Positions 18,096-28,126 of a stretch of 64,000 bases of DNA are shown piece after piece. The stretch covers positions 1 to 64,000 of the forward strand of contig JAGBCD010000025.1 of assembly GCA_017938155.1 (NCBI GenBank), written 5' to 3'. Source of the stretch: Paludibacteraceae bacterium. Lineage in GTDB: Bacteria > Bacteroidota > Bacteroidia > Bacteroidales > Paludibacteraceae. Numbering within the stretch: the first letter of the stretch is position 1; each line of letters starts with the position of its first letter. Made by a program: the position numbers and the translations under genes. The notes under the pieces were generated by a model. That model worked only from the letters and a program-made list of their open reading frames with translations, did not search any database and was not told where the DNA came from.

Positions 18096-18499
18096 AGTAA
18101 AAATATTTTAGGTTAATGTTTGATATGATACAAAAACTGCGCCAAACTATGTAATGGCGCATTGTCAGTAAAAAAAAATATAAAACCAAATTGCTCATTA
18201 GATTTGGTAAATGTTAATATTTACATCCATTTTTGGAACAATGTACGGTCTAATGACCGATTGGGGATAAACGTGCAGGGAGATGTCGTTACAAGAAATA
18301 AGCAATGAAATGCTTAGGCTGATCGTTTAGTTTATTGCCCACTTAACCATTAATAACTTCATCACAAAGACAAACGAATGCAACGCCAAGGAGGGCATAC
18401 ATAGCCTGCTGGTTATTAGGTTTAATCGTTTCAGAAGTCTTTACTTTTCAGTTATTCGTGTTCATCAGTTACCTTATATAACCGATGATAACATTGATG
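18096..18499. other. Intergenic region, about 400 bp
   Basis: I see no gene, tRNA or strong terminator here. The sequence between 18240 and 18480 is less AT-rich than the flanks, but no frame in it looks coding. Confidence 0.5.
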
Positions 18500-20809
18500 T
18501 TAATGTGCTTCGAACCAATTTTTTCCAACGCCACAATCAGCTATTAAAGGAATGGATAAGTGCACTACATTTTGCATCTCATTTACCACAATTTGTTTTA
18601 CTCGCTCTACCTCATCCATTGGAACATTGAAGTTTAATTCATCATGCACCTGCATGATCATTTTGGCTTTTAATCCTTCCTCTTTTAAACGACGATTGAT
18701 GGTTACCATTGCCATTTTGATGATATCGGCAGCAGTTCCCTGAATGGGAGAATTGACAGCATTTCGTTCTGCAAATGAACGTACCGTTGCATTGCGAGAC
18801 AATATATCTGGCAAATAACGTTTGCGTCCAAATAGCGTGATAGCATAACCCGTGTTTCGCGCTAATTCTTTTTGTCTTTCGATAAAATCAATCACTCCTG
18901 GAAAAGCTGCAAAATACCCATCTATCAATGCTTTGGCTTCTGTACGTGAACAATCAAGTTGTTGGGATAATCCAAATGCAGAGATGCCGTATATAATACC
19001 GAAATTTGCTGTTTTGGCTTGGCGTCTTTGCTCTTTTGTTACCTGTTCAATTGGTATTCCAAATATCTTAGCCGCCGTTGCTGCATGAATATCTTGTCCA
19101 GAATGAAATGCATGTAATAGGTGTGGATCTTGAGAGAAATGTGCCATGAGACGCAATTCGATTTGCGAATAGTCTGCCGATAAGAACATACAGCCCTCAT
19201 CAGGAATAACGGCACGACGAATTAACTGTCCACGTTCGGAGCGAATAGGCAGATTTTGCAAGTTGGGATTGGAAGATGAAAGACGTCCAGTAGCGGTTGT
19301 CGTTTGATTGTATGTTGTATGTATTTTTCCTGTAGTCGGATTGATATAAGTAGGTAAAGCCGCGATATAGGTTGAAATCAATTTCTTCAATTCTCTATAA
19401 GTCAAAATCAATCCTACCACTGGATGCTTATCCTTAATGCTCAACAATACTTCCTCAGATGTTGAATAACTTCCACTTTTTGATTTCTTATGCTTGGAGT
19501 CTAACTTCAGTTCATCAAAAAGTATTTCACCTACTTGTTTGGGAGAATTGATATTAAACGTTTTATTGGTCAAATGATAGACTTGTTGTTCTAAAGCATT
19601 CAATTCAATGGTTAACTCTTTTTCTGCGTTACGCAACATATCTACATCCACACGTACACCTTCTTGCTCCATCTCCTTTAGCACTTGTACCAAAGGAAGC
19701 TCAACATCCTGATACAATGCCCATAAAGCAGAATCGGCTTGTAAAGCATCCCATTGTACGGGGATATTAGGATTAAAAGCTAATTCTGGATTTAACAAAT
19801 ATGCTGCCAATCTCTCTTCTATTTGTATGTTGGGACGTGTTGTGGCATCGTTAACCAAAGATTCGGAAGGTGTTTCCATGCTTGCAAACAAATCTAACGT
19901 TGCTTCTTGCACCTTCTTTGTCGTTTTAGGCGTTGGTTTTGAAATTTCTTTAGGGGCTTGCTTTAGCAAGGAGTTAAATTCCAACTCACGATACAATGGT
20001 ACAAGTTGATCCCAATTACGTTCTTGATATACAAAAGATTGTTCTTCAAAAATGATTGGAGCATCTGTTTTGATTGTTACCAAGAATCGTGAAAAACGGA
20101 TATTATCAGCTTGCTCTTCAACCTTGCGCTGAAGCGCTCCTTTGAGTTGATGTGTATTTGCAAGCAAATTGTCTATGGAACCAAATTGCTGTAAGAGTTG
20201 TACAGCCGTTTTCTCACCTACTCCTTTACAACCAGGAATATTATCGCTACTATCCCCCATTAAACCTAATAAGTCTATCACTTGTGATTGGGATTGCAAT
20301 CCATATTTCTCGCACACCTCTTTAGGTCCCATTTTTTCGAACCCTCCAGTATGGCGTGGACGATACATAAAAACACGTTCCGACACCAACTGAGCATAGT
20401 CTTTGTCTGGTGTCGCCATATAAACCTCAAATCCAGCTTGATCCGCCTGCTTAGACAAAGTTCCTATTAAATCGTCTGCTTCATATCCAGCCATTTCCAA
20501 AATAGGAATATTCATGGCTAATAATATTTGTTTTATTTTGGGTACAGCTCTTCGTATATCTTCTGGAGTTTCTTGCCTTTGTGCCTTATACTCCTCAAAA
20601 ACCTCATGACGAAAAGTGGGACCTGCAGGATCAAAAGCTACCGCAATATGTGTAGGTTTGATACGTTTGATTAGGTCTTCTAATGTAATAACAAAACCAA
20701 ATATAGCAGATGTATTCTCCCCACGAGAATTCATTCGAGGGGCCCGTATATAAGCGTAATATGCTCGATAAATCATAGCATACGCATCAATAAGAAGAAT
20801 AGTTTTCAA
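18500..20809 (-). CDS. polA: DNA polymerase I lacking the 3'-5' exonuclease motifs
   Basis: The 769-residue protein has an N-terminal 5' nuclease (FEN) domain to about residue 285 (LLIDAYAMIYRAYYAY, VAFDPAGPTFRHE, GYEADDLIGT, GDSSDNIPGCKGVGEKTA) and a C-terminal family A polymerase from about 365. Polymerase motif A is DYSQIELRLMA at 546-556 with the catalytic Asp, motif B RRQAKTANFGIIYG at 595-608 and motif C VHDE at 721-724. Only about 80 residues separate the two domains, where Escherichia coli has over 200; the DxE exonuclease motifs are absent and only a trace (EERLAAYLLNPEL) remains. So it should replace primers and fill gaps without proofreading. It heads away from the ung gene, 41 bp downstream of it. 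Confidence 0.95.
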   Translation of the reverse strand: MKTILLIDAYAMIYRAYYAYIRAPRMNSRGENTSAIFGFVITLEDLIKRIKPTHIAVAFDPAGPTFRHEVFEEYKAQRQETPEDIRRAVPKIKQILLAMNIPILEMAGYEADDLIGTLSKQADQAGFEVYMATPDKDYAQLVSERVFMYRPRHTGGFEKMGPKEVCEKYGLQSQSQVIDLLGLMGDSSDNIPGCKGVGEKTAVQLLQQFGSIDNLLANTHQLKGALQRKVEEQADNIRFSRFLVTIKTDAPIIFEEQSFVYQERNWDQLVPLYRELEFNSLLKQAPKEISKPTPKTTKKVQEATLDLFASMETPSESLVNDATTRPNIQIEERLAAYLLNPELAFNPNIPVQWDALQADSALWALYQDVELPLVQVLKEMEQEGVRVDVDMLRNAEKELTIELNALEQQVYHLTNKTFNINSPKQVGEILFDELKLDSKHKKSKSGSYSTSEEVLLSIKDKHPVVGLILTYRELKKLISTYIAALPTYINPTTGKIHTTYNQTTTATGRLSSSNPNLQNLPIRSERGQLIRRAVIPDEGCMFLSADYSQIELRLMAHFSQDPHLLHAFHSGQDIHAATAAKIFGIPIEQVTKEQRRQAKTANFGIIYGISAFGLSQQLDCSRTEAKALIDGYFAAFPGVIDFIERQKELARNTGYAITLFGRKRYLPDILSRNATVRSFAERNAVNSPIQGTAADIIKMAMVTINRRLKEEGLKAKMIMQVHDELNFNVPMDEVERVKQIVVNEMQNVVHLSIPLIADCGVGKNWFEAH

Positions 20810-20850
20810 GATAGTAGAGATTTTAACGCTTGATAGGTATTATTTGCTAC

Positions 20851-21513
20851 TCACCAAGCGATTGGTGTATGACCATGTTGTTGTAAATATGCATTTGCTT
20901 GAGAAAAATGTCCACATCCTATGAACCCACGATAAGCACTTAACGGACTCGGATGAACTGCTGTCAACACCAAATGTCTTTTTCGGTCAATAAACTGCCC
21001 TTTAAGTTGAGCATAACTTCCCCACAACATAAAAACAACATTATTGCATTTATCATTGACAGCTTGAATGGCTGCATCTGTAAATTCCTCCCAACCTTTT
21101 CCTTGATGACTCCCTGCGCGATGAGCTTCTACTGTAAGGGTCGCATTTAATAGTAGGACACCTTGCTCTGCCCAATGCGTCAAGTCGCCAGATTGGGGAA
21201 TAGGAGAACCTAAGTCTCTATTCAATTCTTTATAAATATTGTCTAAAGATGGCGGAATACGAACTCCTTCTTGAACGGAAAAACATAACCCATGTGCTTG
21301 ATTAAAATCATGGTACGGGTCTTGCCCTATAATGACCACTCGAACCTTGTCAAAAGGGCATAAATCAAACGCACGAAAAATCTCGCGAGCAGGGGGAAAA
21401 CATGTCGTTGTTCTATAAGCATTGCGAACGAAAGACGTCAACAATTCAAAATAGGGCTTATCAAATTCTGACTGCAATACACGTTTCCAAGTATTATCAA
21501 TCCGCACATCCAT
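20851..21513 (-). CDS. ung: Uracil-DNA glycosylase (family 1)
   Basis: The 220-residue enzyme removes uracil from DNA. The water-activating motif GQDPYHDFNQAHGLCFSV (catalytic Asp in GQDPYH) is near residue 60, the uracil-contacting VLLLNATLTV in the middle, and the minor-groove loop HPSPLSAYRGF near the end. All key residues are present. It lies beside polA, whose gap filling would follow in base excision repair. Confidence 0.97.
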   Translation of the reverse strand: MDVRIDNTWKRVLQSEFDKPYFELLTSFVRNAYRTTTCFPPAREIFRAFDLCPFDKVRVVIIGQDPYHDFNQAHGLCFSVQEGVRIPPSLDNIYKELNRDLGSPIPQSGDLTHWAEQGVLLLNATLTVEAHRAGSHQGKGWEEFTDAAIQAVNDKCNNVVFMLWGSYAQLKGQFIDRKRHLVLTAVHPSPLSAYRGFIGCGHFSQANAYLQQHGHTPIAW

Positions 21514-21545
21514 CTATGCTTATGCGCAAATGTATTATCGTATTA

Positions 21546-22649
21546 TTAATCAACTATAAGCATCGCATCTCCATAGTCGCCAAAACGATAACCTTCTTTA
21601 ACGGCAATTTGATATGCGTTCATTACTTGCTCAAATCCACCAAACGAAGCTACCATCATGAGTTGAGATGAAATAGGCATATAAAGATTTACAAAGAATG
21701 AATTAGCCACAGAGAAATCATATGGAGGGAAGATAAATTTGTTTGTCCAGCCATCATATGACTTTATTTGTCCACCTGTACCTACTACATGTTCTAAAGC
21801 ACGCATCACTTCCGTTCCTACAGCACATACACGATGATTTCCTTTGTGAGCACGCTCCACAGCATTTACCAAAGGTTGTTCAATAATAATTTGCTCTGAA
21901 TCTACCTTGTGTTTGGTCAGGTCCTCTACATCAATAGGTTTAAAGTTTCCTAATCCAACATGAGAAGTCAAGAAACCTTGCTCTACTCCATTAATTTCCA
22001 ATCGCTTTAGTAATTGCTTTGAGAAGTGCAAACATGCTGCAGGAACTGCTACAGCACCCACTTTTGATGCAAAAATACTTTGATAACGTTCCTCATCCAT
22101 TCGCGCTACATCATACTCCCCAAAAGCCTTCTCGTACTCTTCTTGTACCTCTGCATACATTGGACGTTTGATATATTTAGGCAATGGAGTTGTACCTAAA
22201 GCATATAGATGATTTATAAATTCTTCATTATTGTAGTCAGTTAAGAAACGTAAAGTACGGCCACGCGAAGTGGTATTGTCAATAACCTCCGCTACAATGG
22301 TTGTATCCTCATCAAAGAATAGTTTATTTCCTATACGTATCTTACGTGCAGGATCAACCAATACATCCCAATAACGATTTTCATGATTTAATTCTCGCAA
22401 CAAAAACACCTCAATATTTGCCATTGTCTTTTCCTTCTTCGCATACATACGAGCTGGAAAAACTTGAGTGTCATTGAATACAAACAAATCTCCCTCCGAA
22501 AAATAATCCACTAAATGACTAACTGACTTATGTTCAATCTCACCGGTTTTGCGATGTAGTACCAACATGCGAGCATCCTCACGATAAGGAGCAGGAAATT
22601 GTGCTATCTGCTCTTCTGGTAGTTTAAACTTAAACTGACTTAATTTCAT
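21546..22649 (-). CDS. queA: S-adenosylmethionine:tRNA ribosyltransferase-isomerase
   Basis: QueA adds the cyclopentene-diol precursor from SAM to 7-aminomethyl-7-deazaguanine in tRNA, a step of queuosine synthesis. The 367 residues match the family from KFKLPEEQIAQFPAPYREDARMLVL through VFNDTQVFPARM, then AVAVPAACLHFS, TSHVGLGNFKP and DGWTNKFIFPPYDF. It is intact. The QueA target tRNAs include tRNA-Asp(GTC), which is encoded at 9547. It lies 17 bp after truB. Confidence 0.96.
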   Translation of the reverse strand: MKLSQFKFKLPEEQIAQFPAPYREDARMLVLHRKTGEIEHKSVSHLVDYFSEGDLFVFNDTQVFPARMYAKKEKTMANIEVFLLRELNHENRYWDVLVDPARKIRIGNKLFFDEDTTIVAEVIDNTTSRGRTLRFLTDYNNEEFINHLYALGTTPLPKYIKRPMYAEVQEEYEKAFGEYDVARMDEERYQSIFASKVGAVAVPAACLHFSKQLLKRLEINGVEQGFLTSHVGLGNFKPIDVEDLTKHKVDSEQIIIEQPLVNAVERAHKGNHRVCAVGTEVMRALEHVVGTGGQIKSYDGWTNKFIFPPYDFSVANSFFVNLYMPISSQLMMVASFGGFEQVMNAYQIAVKEGYRFGDYGDAMLIVD

Positions 22650-22666
22650 TTGGATTTATAAATTGT

Positions 22667-23380
22667 TTACAAATTATTATCTTCCGTATCACTAATTGCA
22701 TCAAGCATTTTTTCAAAATCTTGAATGTTTAGACAGTCTTCCACACGAATATCCCCAACCCTCGTTCTTCTCAATTCTATCAAGTGTGCGCCACTATTAA
22801 GCGCTTTACCTATATCTCGAGCTAAAGCACGAATATATGTTCCTTTCGAGCATACAACGCGGATTTTAAGTTGCATAAGCTCCTTATTGAAATCCAAAAC
22901 ATCTATAGCATCTATCATAAGAAGTTTAGGTTGCAAATCCACTTCTTCACCTTGTCTTGCAAGTTTATAAGCACGCTTGCCATCTATTTTAACAGCGGAA
23001 AACATTGGTGGAATTTGCCATTGCTCACCTAAAAAGGTAGGTATAACTTCTTCTATCAATGCACTTGTGATATGTTCTGTGGGATAAGTGTAGTCTACTT
23101 CTTTTTCTAAATCAAAACTTGGCGTAGTCGCACCCAACTGAAGTACTGCAATATATTCCTTAACATGTTGCTGTAATTGATCTATCAACTTGGTCTTTTT
23201 CCCGGTACAAACCACTACTACTCCTGTCGCCAAAGGATCCAAAGTACCAGTATGCCCCACCTTGAGTTTCTTCACACCTAATTTACGGCACAGTAACCAG
23301 CGTACTTTACCTACAACATCAAAACTCGTCCATTTATAGGGTTTATCAAAAGCTAATATCTCTCCTAATATAAAATCCAC
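22667..23380 (-). CDS. truB: tRNA pseudouridine(55) synthase
   Basis: The 237-residue TruB makes pseudouridine 55 in the T loop of tRNAs. The catalytic Asp lies in VGHTGTLDPLATGVV near residue 48, and PPMFSAVKIDGKRAYKLAR plus CSKGTYIRALARDIG complete the core. It follows uppP by 12 bp and precedes queA, forming a tRNA-modification pair. Confidence 0.96.
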   Translation of the reverse strand: MDFILGEILAFDKPYKWTSFDVVGKVRWLLCRKLGVKKLKVGHTGTLDPLATGVVVVCTGKKTKLIDQLQQHVKEYIAVLQLGATTPSFDLEKEVDYTYPTEHITSALIEEVIPTFLGEQWQIPPMFSAVKIDGKRAYKLARQGEEVDLQPKLLMIDAIDVLDFNKELMQLKIRVVCSKGTYIRALARDIGKALNSGAHLIELRRTRVGDIRVEDCLNIQDFEKMLDAISDTEDNNL

Positions 23381-23392
23381 AATATATGGTTC

Positions 23393-24202
23393 TTAACCCA
23401 AAAGTTCCAATCCTATAGCAAAAGCACCTGCAAACAAGCAATAGATAGCAAAATATATTAACCGTTGACGGCGTACAATTGATAGCATAAATTTACATGC
23501 TAAACAACCTGTTACAAAGGAAGACACAAAACCTATGCACAAAGGCATTAAACCAATCGTACATACTATCTCACCTTGAGTCCACTTTAGAAGGTCTAAC
23601 AATGCCTGTCCTAAAATGGGAACAAGAACCATTATGAATGAGAATTGCGCAACGGATTCTTTTTTCACACCACATAATAGACCCGTAGCAATCGTTGTAC
23701 CACTACGACTTAAGCCTGGCAACACCGCAACAGCTTGGGCCAAACCTATAATGATGGCATCTACATAACGTACCTCATGTGCATCTTTTTTGGTTCTCTT
23801 GGACAGTGTCTCACTCAAGAAAAGTAATGCTGCTGTTACAAACAAGCATATACCCACCAATATAAGTCCATTTCCAAAGAAAGCTTCAACTTGATCTTTG
23901 AAAAACATACCTACAACAAAAATAGGTACCATTGACAATAATATCTTGCATAAATAATCTTTCTCAGCATTCCATTTCACGGTGGTTAGCGTACCCTTCA
24001 AAATGCCCACGATTTCTTTCCATAAAATACAAATTGTGGACAAAACGGTCGCAGCATGTACCACCACTGCAAACAATAAATTCTCTTCGCTTGCAGTACC
24101 TAATAGAGAATGACCTATTTCCAAATGCCCGCTACTACTAACAGGCAAAAACTCCGTCAGTCCTTGCAAAATGCCCAAAAATAAAGCTTCCCACCAAGCC
24201 AT
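23393..24202 (-). CDS. uppP: Undecaprenyl-diphosphatase
   Basis: The 269-residue BacA/UppP membrane enzyme recycles the lipid carrier for peptidoglycan and LPS sugars. The two catalytic segments are LQGLTEFLPVSSSGHLEIG (residues 14-32) and AVLPGLSRSGTTIATGLLCG. About eight membrane segments are visible. It lies between a DUF3098 gene and truB in one minus-strand run. Confidence 0.96.
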   Translation of the reverse strand: MAWWEALFLGILQGLTEFLPVSSSGHLEIGHSLLGTASEENLLFAVVVHAATVLSTICILWKEIVGILKGTLTTVKWNAEKDYLCKILLSMVPIFVVGMFFKDQVEAFFGNGLILVGICLFVTAALLFLSETLSKRTKKDAHEVRYVDAIIIGLAQAVAVLPGLSRSGTTIATGLLCGVKKESVAQFSFIMVLVPILGQALLDLLKWTQGEIVCTIGLMPLCIGFVSSFVTGCLACKFMLSIVRRQRLIYFAIYCLFAGAFAIGLELLG

Positions 24203-24279
24203 AATAAGATGATTATTAAATATTAATATTTATAATGATTCAGTGAATATAGTTTCTACCTTGAACAAATAGAGAAAAT

Positions 24280-24498
24280 TTATTTGTTCTTTGGTTTCCA
24301 CAATATCGCAATTACTACAGAAACAAATCCAAATAATGAAATCATAGGACCTATAGTAATGCGACGTACTGAAAAAATGTCTGGGTTATAAGCCTCTGTT
24401 GTACTTGGGTCACCTGCCATCAAAAAGAAACCCAATACAATAAAAAATAAAGAAACGACTATAAGAATAAAATTAACTTTCGAAAGATTGTATTTCAT
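24280..24498 (-). CDS. DUF3098 small membrane protein
   Basis: The 72-residue protein has two membrane helices (FILIVVSLFFIVLGFFLMAG and IGPMISLFGFVSVVIAILW) joined by a loop with AYNPDIFSVRRITIGP, the hallmark of DUF3098 proteins in Bacteroidota. It sits between ftsX and uppP, the conserved position of this family. Function is unknown but probably tied to cell-envelope growth. Confidence 0.88.
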   Translation of the reverse strand: MKYNLSKVNFILIVVSLFFIVLGFFLMAGDPSTTEAYNPDIFSVRRITIGPMISLFGFVSVVIAILWKPKNK

Positions 24499-24539
24499 AA
24501 AATTAACACTAATGTTTTACGAATAATTATAATGCCCTA

Positions 24540-25400
24540 TTATATTTCATACATTTTATCAACTTTCATTCTAACATATTTTCCTGTTGCAAACAAGGAT
24601 GTAAAGAACGTTAATAATACACCTATTGACAAAATCGTAGAACCTACAATTAAACAATTCTCTATTGTTATAGGAATTAACATAATGCCCAATCTATAGT
24701 AACATGCGTAGATGGTCGCAAAAATAGCTAACAATGCTACGATACTTGCTTCCAATCCCATCAACACATTTCTTCTAATAAATGGTTTTTTAATAACCCA
24801 TGGAGTCGCTCCTACCAAGCGCATCGTATTGATAATAAAACGCTTTGAATAAATATGCAAACGTATCGTGTTTACAATCAATACTACAGACATAGATAAT
24901 AGTATCAATGCTACGACCAATAACACAAACGAAACATTATCAATTTGATTATCCAAAATATTCACAACATCCTCTTGGTACAAGACCTCATCTACCTGTG
25001 AAAAAGAAAGCAATTGTTTTTTTATCTTTGCTATACTATCAGCATCAACATATTCCTCTTTTAGATTTATTTCATACGCAGCAGACAAAGGATTGAATCC
25101 CAAAAATGCACTGGGATCTTCTCCTAAATGCTCAATATGCTCGTTCAAAGCATCTTCTTTTGAAATGTACTTATAGTCGTAGCAAAATGGAGCGGCACGT
25201 AATGCTGTCCCAAAATTTTGTATTGCGATAGAATCTGCTTGGTCATTAAGCACGAGTGTTAAAGCCAACCCTTGTCTTGTATCTTGCAACAACCTCCTCG
25301 TTGCCATAAACACAACACATTCCATACCTATTAAAAACAACACTAAGACTACACTGATTGTAGTCGTTAGATACATATTAAAGAAACTTTTATTTTTCAT
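24540..25400 (-). CDS. ftsX: FtsX-like cell division permease
   Basis: The 286-residue protein has one N-terminal membrane helix (MYLTTTISVVLVLFLIGMECVVF), a periplasmic loop of about 130 residues including FLGFNPLSAAYEINLKEEYVD, and three C-terminal helices with the LVGATPWVIKKPFIRRNVLMG coupling segment. FtsX works with the ATPase FtsE to control peptidoglycan hydrolases at division. ftsE is not in this neighbourhood, as often in Bacteroidota. Confidence 0.92.
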   Translation of the reverse strand: MKNKSFFNMYLTTTISVVLVLFLIGMECVVFMATRRLLQDTRQGLALTLVLNDQADSIAIQNFGTALRAAPFCYDYKYISKEDALNEHIEHLGEDPSAFLGFNPLSAAYEINLKEEYVDADSIAKIKKQLLSFSQVDEVLYQEDVVNILDNQIDNVSFVLLVVALILLSMSVVLIVNTIRLHIYSKRFIINTMRLVGATPWVIKKPFIRRNVLMGLEASIVALLAIFATIYACYYRLGIMLIPITIENCLIVGSTILSIGVLLTFFTSLFATGKYVRMKVDKMYEI

Positions 25401-25477
25401 ATTTTGTTCAAATAATAGGATTTGGAGAGCAATTAAACTACTCTATTAGCATTTCATTACACATTGGTATATTAACT

Positions 25478-25504
25478 CAAAAAGGGCAGGTCTAAACCTG
25501 CCCT
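25478..25504 (-). terminator. Terminator of the type IX secretion operon
   Basis: AGGGCAGGT-CTAA-ACCTGCCCT forms a 9-bp GC-rich stem. On the minus strand it is followed by TTTTT. It lies between porN and ftsX. Confidence 0.85.
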
Positions 25505-25510
25505 ATGAAC

Positions 25511-26437
25511 TTAATATTCCCACAGATCCTGTTCAAACGTGAGCAATTCAGACTCAATTCTCGCTTGTTCTCTTTTAGCCTCCACTTCGGTTTTGCAATA
25601 ATCCAAAATCATACGATTGTACATATTGCTCTCACCTATGATGTATGACGTGAACAAACGTTTTTGGAAGAACTCATCAAATGTTACACGCTTTTGCTCA
25701 TTTTGTGTTGGAATCATATAACGCTTTGCTAACCAAGGACGTAATTCGTCGAATAGCATCCAAAACTTAATTGAAGATCTCATGAACTCGGAAGGGTTCT
25801 CATCATCTCCAGATGCCATATCTGGTTGAAGCGGTGCAATTGCAATGATTTTCTTATACAGACGAGATGTATGTTTATTGAAAAATACTACCTCTTGAAC
25901 AAGGAACTTCACTTGATTTCTTACATAATTTTCATATCGAGTAAAGTTGGGTGTTAGAACTTGTGTAGCACTGTCATATTGAAGCAAATATGTATCAGGG
26001 TCTTCACGGTCCAAATCAGCCCATGTTCCAGTCATAAAGTAGTCAGGAACTTCCTTTTTAGGAATGATTCTATCTGGTGAAAAAGTAGGTTTGATGACAT
26101 ATTGATCAGGGCGATAAATAGTCAGTCCATTACTTACCGCATCCAATACCAAACGATACAAACTCCAATAAGTTGGGTCATCTGGCATCACAGGAAAATA
26201 CAATTGGAAGTTTTGTTTTTGACGCATATCTATGATTCGATAGATGTCACGGCGCCATACAACATCTTCCGCGCGATGCTGAATCGTCACCAAGGAGTCA
26301 GATGCTAAAGCGAGTTCTTGCGTTTCGAGTCGAACCATACCATTAGGCTCAAAGAACGAGTTAACCTGATGAGGGTTTTGCGCGCTAACAACACCGATAA
26401 ACGCAAATAATGTTAATAACAAACTTACTTTTTTCAT
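25511..26437 (-). CDS. porN: Type IX secretion system protein PorN/GldN
   Basis: The 308-residue periplasmic protein has a signal peptide ending VVSAQ and then the GldN core (IQHRAEDVVWRRDIYRIIDMRQKQNFQLYFP). In known systems PorN and the lipoprotein PorK form a ring at the outer membrane, which couples to the PorL/PorM motor. It is the last gene of the operon. Confidence 0.95.
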   Translation of the reverse strand: MKKVSLLLTLFAFIGVVSAQNPHQVNSFFEPNGMVRLETQELALASDSLVTIQHRAEDVVWRRDIYRIIDMRQKQNFQLYFPVMPDDPTYWSLYRLVLDAVSNGLTIYRPDQYVIKPTFSPDRIIPKKEVPDYFMTGTWADLDREDPDTYLLQYDSATQVLTPNFTRYENYVRNQVKFLVQEVVFFNKHTSRLYKKIIAIAPLQPDMASGDDENPSEFMRSSIKFWMLFDELRPWLAKRYMIPTQNEQKRVTFDEFFQKRLFTSYIIGESNMYNRMILDYCKTEVEAKREQARIESELLTFEQDLWEY

Positions 26438-26478
26438 ATACGCTATGTTTTATTCCAAAGTAATAAATATGCCTTAAA

Positions 26479-28080
26479 TTACTTAATAATTAGACCAAAG
26501 TTAGGCAATGTTTTGATTGCTCCACCTGGTTCCTTATATTTGATAGTCAAGATATTGAGCATCTCGTTACTCTTCATTCGCTGAACTGCCTTAAGCATCT
26601 CAGAACTAAATTTGTTTCCGTTTGCCTTCATAATACGACCACCTGCATACAACTCAAAACTTACAATTGTAAATGGTAAGTTCAAGATACCATCAGGACC
26701 ATAACTTGCCTCTATATGAGCATCAGATGCAGTAATGATTTTCTTAGACAATGCTGTACTACCATCATGCATTGTACCTGAAGAAACGAAGAATGCACTT
26801 GGTTTTGGCAATGGCTTAACGCGATAGGGTTGTTCACCCATCTTCATAATTTTACCATCCACCTCTGCTTGCACAATCAGCGTAACTGTCTTCGCATTTG
26901 CGTTAGGTCTTACTATCCAATTACCATTTGATTTGGTAATAGAAGCATTCGTTGCAGAAACTTTCAGTTGTTCAACAGACACACCTGGTACGGAAATATT
27001 GTACTTATTGTCATAACCAGAATAAATCACGTCCATGTCTATGTTTGAAATAGTTGCTGAAGGAGCACCCACAGTATATTGCCCCTTGAATGGATAGTGA
27101 GTAGTATCATTAGGCAATAACATATATCCTGAATAGGTTTTCTCACCTATACCACTTGCTGTTACTTCATAATAACCATCTGTATATTCTTGTCCATTGA
27201 TATAGAATATAGGAGTGTTATTTGTATCAAGCATCGCGGAAACAATTTTAGCACGATACTTGCTTCCTTGCATAATATACTCACCATTTTGAGGTATTAC
27301 AAATGCTTCAGCAGAGTTTACGACGAAGTCTGAACGACCCGCAGCATTGAAATAGAAATTCAAATAGTCATTCTCAGCTGTACGAATATCGTTTTGGTAC
27401 TTTGTCAACAACGCAAATACAGCACCTGCTGGCATCTCCTCAAAAATAGATCTTTCCCATGAAATATACGCACCTTCTTCGTTTTGAACGTCTTCTGTAT
27501 TGAACAATTGCTCATATGTGCCTTTTTTCATTTCCCATTCATGAGCAAAAGCAGGGTCATGCATTTTTGTAAGAAGGCATTCTGCTGTTGCTGTGGTCAT
27601 GAATTGACGATAATCCTCCATATGAGAACGGAAATCTTCAGCATTACTCAAACCACTCTCTGCACGATAATTAAACGCATATTCGTGTGGTTTGTTTGTA
27701 TCACTACCATTTTGAATGACATCAGGCATTTGGGAATATTCTGCACCCTCTACCATATTAACAATCGCTAATTTGAATTTCTCAATATAATTGTAAAACT
27801 CATCTGATTTTTGCTTATTAGCTTTTGCTATTTCAAACCATTCACCATACTTCTTCATACTACCTTCGTCTTTATTGCATTGCAATTCGAAGGTTTTCAT
27901 GATGTCTTCAGTACGAGCATCCGAAGAAACAATAGATGACTCCATACTCTTACGCAACTTGGTAAAACCATTCAAGATGTCGGCTGACACATTCAATGCC
28001 AACATCGCAGTCAGTACCAAGTACATCATGCCTATCATTCGTTGTCTCGGGGTTTCCGGACAGTTCTTAGCTCCACCCAT
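26479..28080 (-). CDS. porM: Type IX secretion motor protein PorM/GldM
   Basis: The 533-residue protein has a short cytoplasmic N-terminus (NCPETPRQRMIGMMYLVLTAMLALNVS), one membrane helix, and a long periplasmic part made of helical and immunoglobulin-like domains (for example QLKVSATNASITKSNGNWIVRP). Together with PorL it forms the proton-driven rotary motor that powers type IX secretion and, in gliding species, motility. The N-terminal helix carries the residues that pair with PorL. Confidence 0.95.
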   Translation of the reverse strand: MGGAKNCPETPRQRMIGMMYLVLTAMLALNVSADILNGFTKLRKSMESSIVSSDARTEDIMKTFELQCNKDEGSMKKYGEWFEIAKANKQKSDEFYNYIEKFKLAIVNMVEGAEYSQMPDVIQNGSDTNKPHEYAFNYRAESGLSNAEDFRSHMEDYRQFMTTATAECLLTKMHDPAFAHEWEMKKGTYEQLFNTEDVQNEEGAYISWERSIFEEMPAGAVFALLTKYQNDIRTAENDYLNFYFNAAGRSDFVVNSAEAFVIPQNGEYIMQGSKYRAKIVSAMLDTNNTPIFYINGQEYTDGYYEVTASGIGEKTYSGYMLLPNDTTHYPFKGQYTVGAPSATISNIDMDVIYSGYDNKYNISVPGVSVEQLKVSATNASITKSNGNWIVRPNANAKTVTLIVQAEVDGKIMKMGEQPYRVKPLPKPSAFFVSSGTMHDGSTALSKKIITASDAHIEASYGPDGILNLPFTIVSFELYAGGRIMKANGNKFSSEMLKAVQRMKSNEMLNILTIKYKEPGGAIKTLPNFGLIIK

Positions 28081-28126
28081 TATCTAATATTTTTCAATTG
28101 TTGTTAATATATATAAATAAGGAGTA

